Positions 6,105 to 6,992 of a DNA stretch of 6,992 nucleotides are shown here, piece after piece. The notes under the pieces were generated by a model. It was given only the letters and a program-made list of their open reading frames with translations. It did no database searches and was not told the origin of the DNA. The DNA comes from an uncultured Archangium sp. GTDB taxonomy: Bacteria > Myxococcota > Myxococcia > Myxococcales > Myxococcaceae. The stretch is from assembly GCA_946479335.1 (NCBI GenBank), contig CAMLFP010000299.1, positions 1-6,992 of the forward strand. The letters run 5' to 3'. Made by a program: the position numbers and the translations under genes. Each line of letters starts with the position of its first letter. Position 1 is the first letter of the stretch.

Positions 6105-6659
6105 ATGCGCTTGCCGAGCTCATCCTTCACTGCGCTGTGCTGCGGGCTGCTCTTCAGCGGCTGCTTCCCCTTCGAGTACTCCGTGCGGGAGCCGGCGCTG
6201 GTGAAGGGCATCGACATGGACCAGTCGCTCCGCGTCGCCGCGGATCAGATGGAGAAGACCAACGTCGAGCAGGGCCTGAGCATCTGGGTGCTGCGCGATC
6301 AGTTCGTGACCGTCGACCAGGCGCGGGCGATCGCCGACCTCTACCTCTCGCACATCGACGGCATGAAGAGTGACTTCAACATCTGGCACACGTCGTGGGC
6401 CATTGCGAACCTGTACCGGCTCGGTGATGCGGCCATCAAGGCGGTGCTCGAGGCCGCGTACCAGAAGGCCATCAAGCAGCCGGAGCGCCTGACGGGCATC
6501 ATCAAGAACTCCGCCAACAACCACATCAACGGCGAGAAGCTCACGACCGGCTTCATCCACCTCGGCGGCGACTACTACGCGCACCGCTTTCTCGTGGTGC
6601 CGGGCGACAAGCACTACCTGCAGTCGTACGAGGAGTACCGGGCGAAGGAACGTCGTTAG
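6105..6659 (+). CDS. Small putative lipoprotein of unknown function
   Basis: The family is not recognised. From the ATG at 6105 the protein has 184 residues and begins with a lipoprotein signal: Arg2, a hydrophobic stretch, then the lipobox LFSGC with lipidated Cys20. The mature part starts FPFEYSVREP. It is mostly helical in appearance and charged, with a middle segment rich in aromatic residues (FNIWHTSWAIANLYRL) and a C-terminal part containing HLGGDYYAHRFLVVPGD, which looks like beta structure. Mature position 2 is Phe, not Asp, so inner-membrane retention by the E. coli rule is not indicated. An in-frame GTG at 6081 would place eight extra residues before the signal, so the ATG is preferred. 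It lies 64 bases after the response regulator on the same strand, so co-transcription is possible. It meets the SOUL-family gene tail to tail with a 3-base gap. Confidence 0.8.
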   Translation: MRLPSSSFTALCCGLLFSGCFPFEYSVREPALVKGIDMDQSLRVAADQMEKTNVEQGLSIWVLRDQFVTVDQARAIADLYLSHIDGMKSDFNIWHTSWAIANLYRLGDAAIKAVLEAAYQKAIKQPERLTGIIKNSANNHINGEKLTTGFIHLGGDYYAHRFLVVPGDKHYLQSYEEYRAKERR

Positions 6660-6662
6660 CGA

Positions 6663-6992
6663 TCAGTTCGCCAGCTCGAGGAGGATCTCGTTGGTGCGCA
6701 GGAACCACGGCTTGAACGGCGGGTCGTAGCGCGCCCAGATCGGCTCGCCGCGGGTCGCCAGCCCACGGCGGGCGAGGCTGTCTTGCAGGGCGTCGAGGTG
6801 CTCGCGGTAGTTGGCCTGCGACCAGGTGCCCGAGTAGCGCAGCGCCGCGACGCGCTTCGGCGGCACGAAGCGCAGGTGCACGCGCGAGTCGAGGGGCTCG
6901 GGGAGCGTGTCGAGCGTCCACTCCCCGGGCATCATGAACTGCACCACCCACGAGCGCTGCCCGGTCGACTGCTGCGTCACCGGCGCGGTCAT
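6663..6992 (-). CDS. SOUL-family heme-binding-like protein (partial, C-terminal part)
   Basis: The 109 visible residues match the C-terminal half of SOUL/HBP-family proteins: MTAPV at the start, FMMPGEWTLDTLPEPLDSRV, then VPPKRVAALRYSGTW, and the conserved ending ARYDPPFKPWFLRTNEILLEL. SOUL proteins include heme-binding members, but many bacterial ones have no tested function, so heme binding here is only a family-based guess. An ATG sits exactly at the right edge (6992-6990). In this family the MTAPV motif is internal, so that Met is probably not the true start and the gene continues outside the window. The stop lies 3 bases from the end of the convergent lipoprotein gene. Confidence 0.85.
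   Translation of the reverse strand: MTAPVTQQSTGQRSWVVQFMMPGEWTLDTLPEPLDSRVHLRFVPPKRVAALRYSGTWSQANYREHLDALQDSLARRGLATRGEPIWARYDPPFKPWFLRTNEILLELAN

Noticed and set aside
4646..6217. A 523-codon open frame on the minus strand, antisense to the response regulator
   Set aside because: The product is low-complexity (Arg, Gln, His, Leu), while the plus strand encodes a complete NtrC-family protein.
6641..6672. Inverted repeat GGCGAA/TTCGCC spanning the convergent gene ends
   Set aside because: A 6-base stem with a 20-base loop and no T-tract on either strand is too weak to call a bidirectional terminator.

Overview
The window is GC-rich (roughly 70%, with strong G/C preference at third codon positions) and packed with signal-transduction genes: a membrane class III nucleotidyl cyclase, a Hanks-type Ser/Thr kinase, and a two-component pair ending in an NtrC-family sigma-54 activator. 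This mix, with LysM/FecR and SOUL-family neighbours, suggests a myxobacterium (Myxococcota) or close relative. That is inference from style and gene content. No rRNA, tRNA, CRISPR array, insertion sequence or phage gene was seen.

Layout. Minus strand, 1-2197: a dCache-HAMP-cyclase gene followed, with a 4-base ATGA overlap, by a LysM-FecR protein that runs off the left edge. Plus strand from 2230, divergent after only 32 bases: a Ser/Thr kinase whose C-terminus looks like a degenerate receiver domain. Next, 3460-3609 appears to be a real intergenic region: its codon statistics are non-coding in the histidine-kinase frame, it is relatively A/T-rich and palindrome-rich, and it holds a good -24/-12 (sigma-54) promoter candidate. 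It leads into a soluble GAF-like histidine kinase (3610-4665) and an overlapping NtrC-type response regulator (4625-6040). The right part holds an unrecognised small lipoprotein (6105-6659), convergent with the C-terminal half of a SOUL-family protein (6663 to the right edge).

How the genes may work together (inference). The cyclase would turn a periplasmic signal into cAMP. The Ser/Thr kinase, divergent from it, carries a pseudo-receiver that cannot be phosphorylated in the usual way but could dock two-component partners. The histidine kinase and response regulator beside it form a complete phosphorelay, and the regulator may activate its own operon from the sigma-54 site. The regulator has GAFTDA instead of GAFTGA in its sigma-54 contact loop. 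The most unusual points are the kinase/pseudo-receiver fusion next to a two-component pair, the candidate autoregulated sigma-54 promoter, and the GAFTDA loop.
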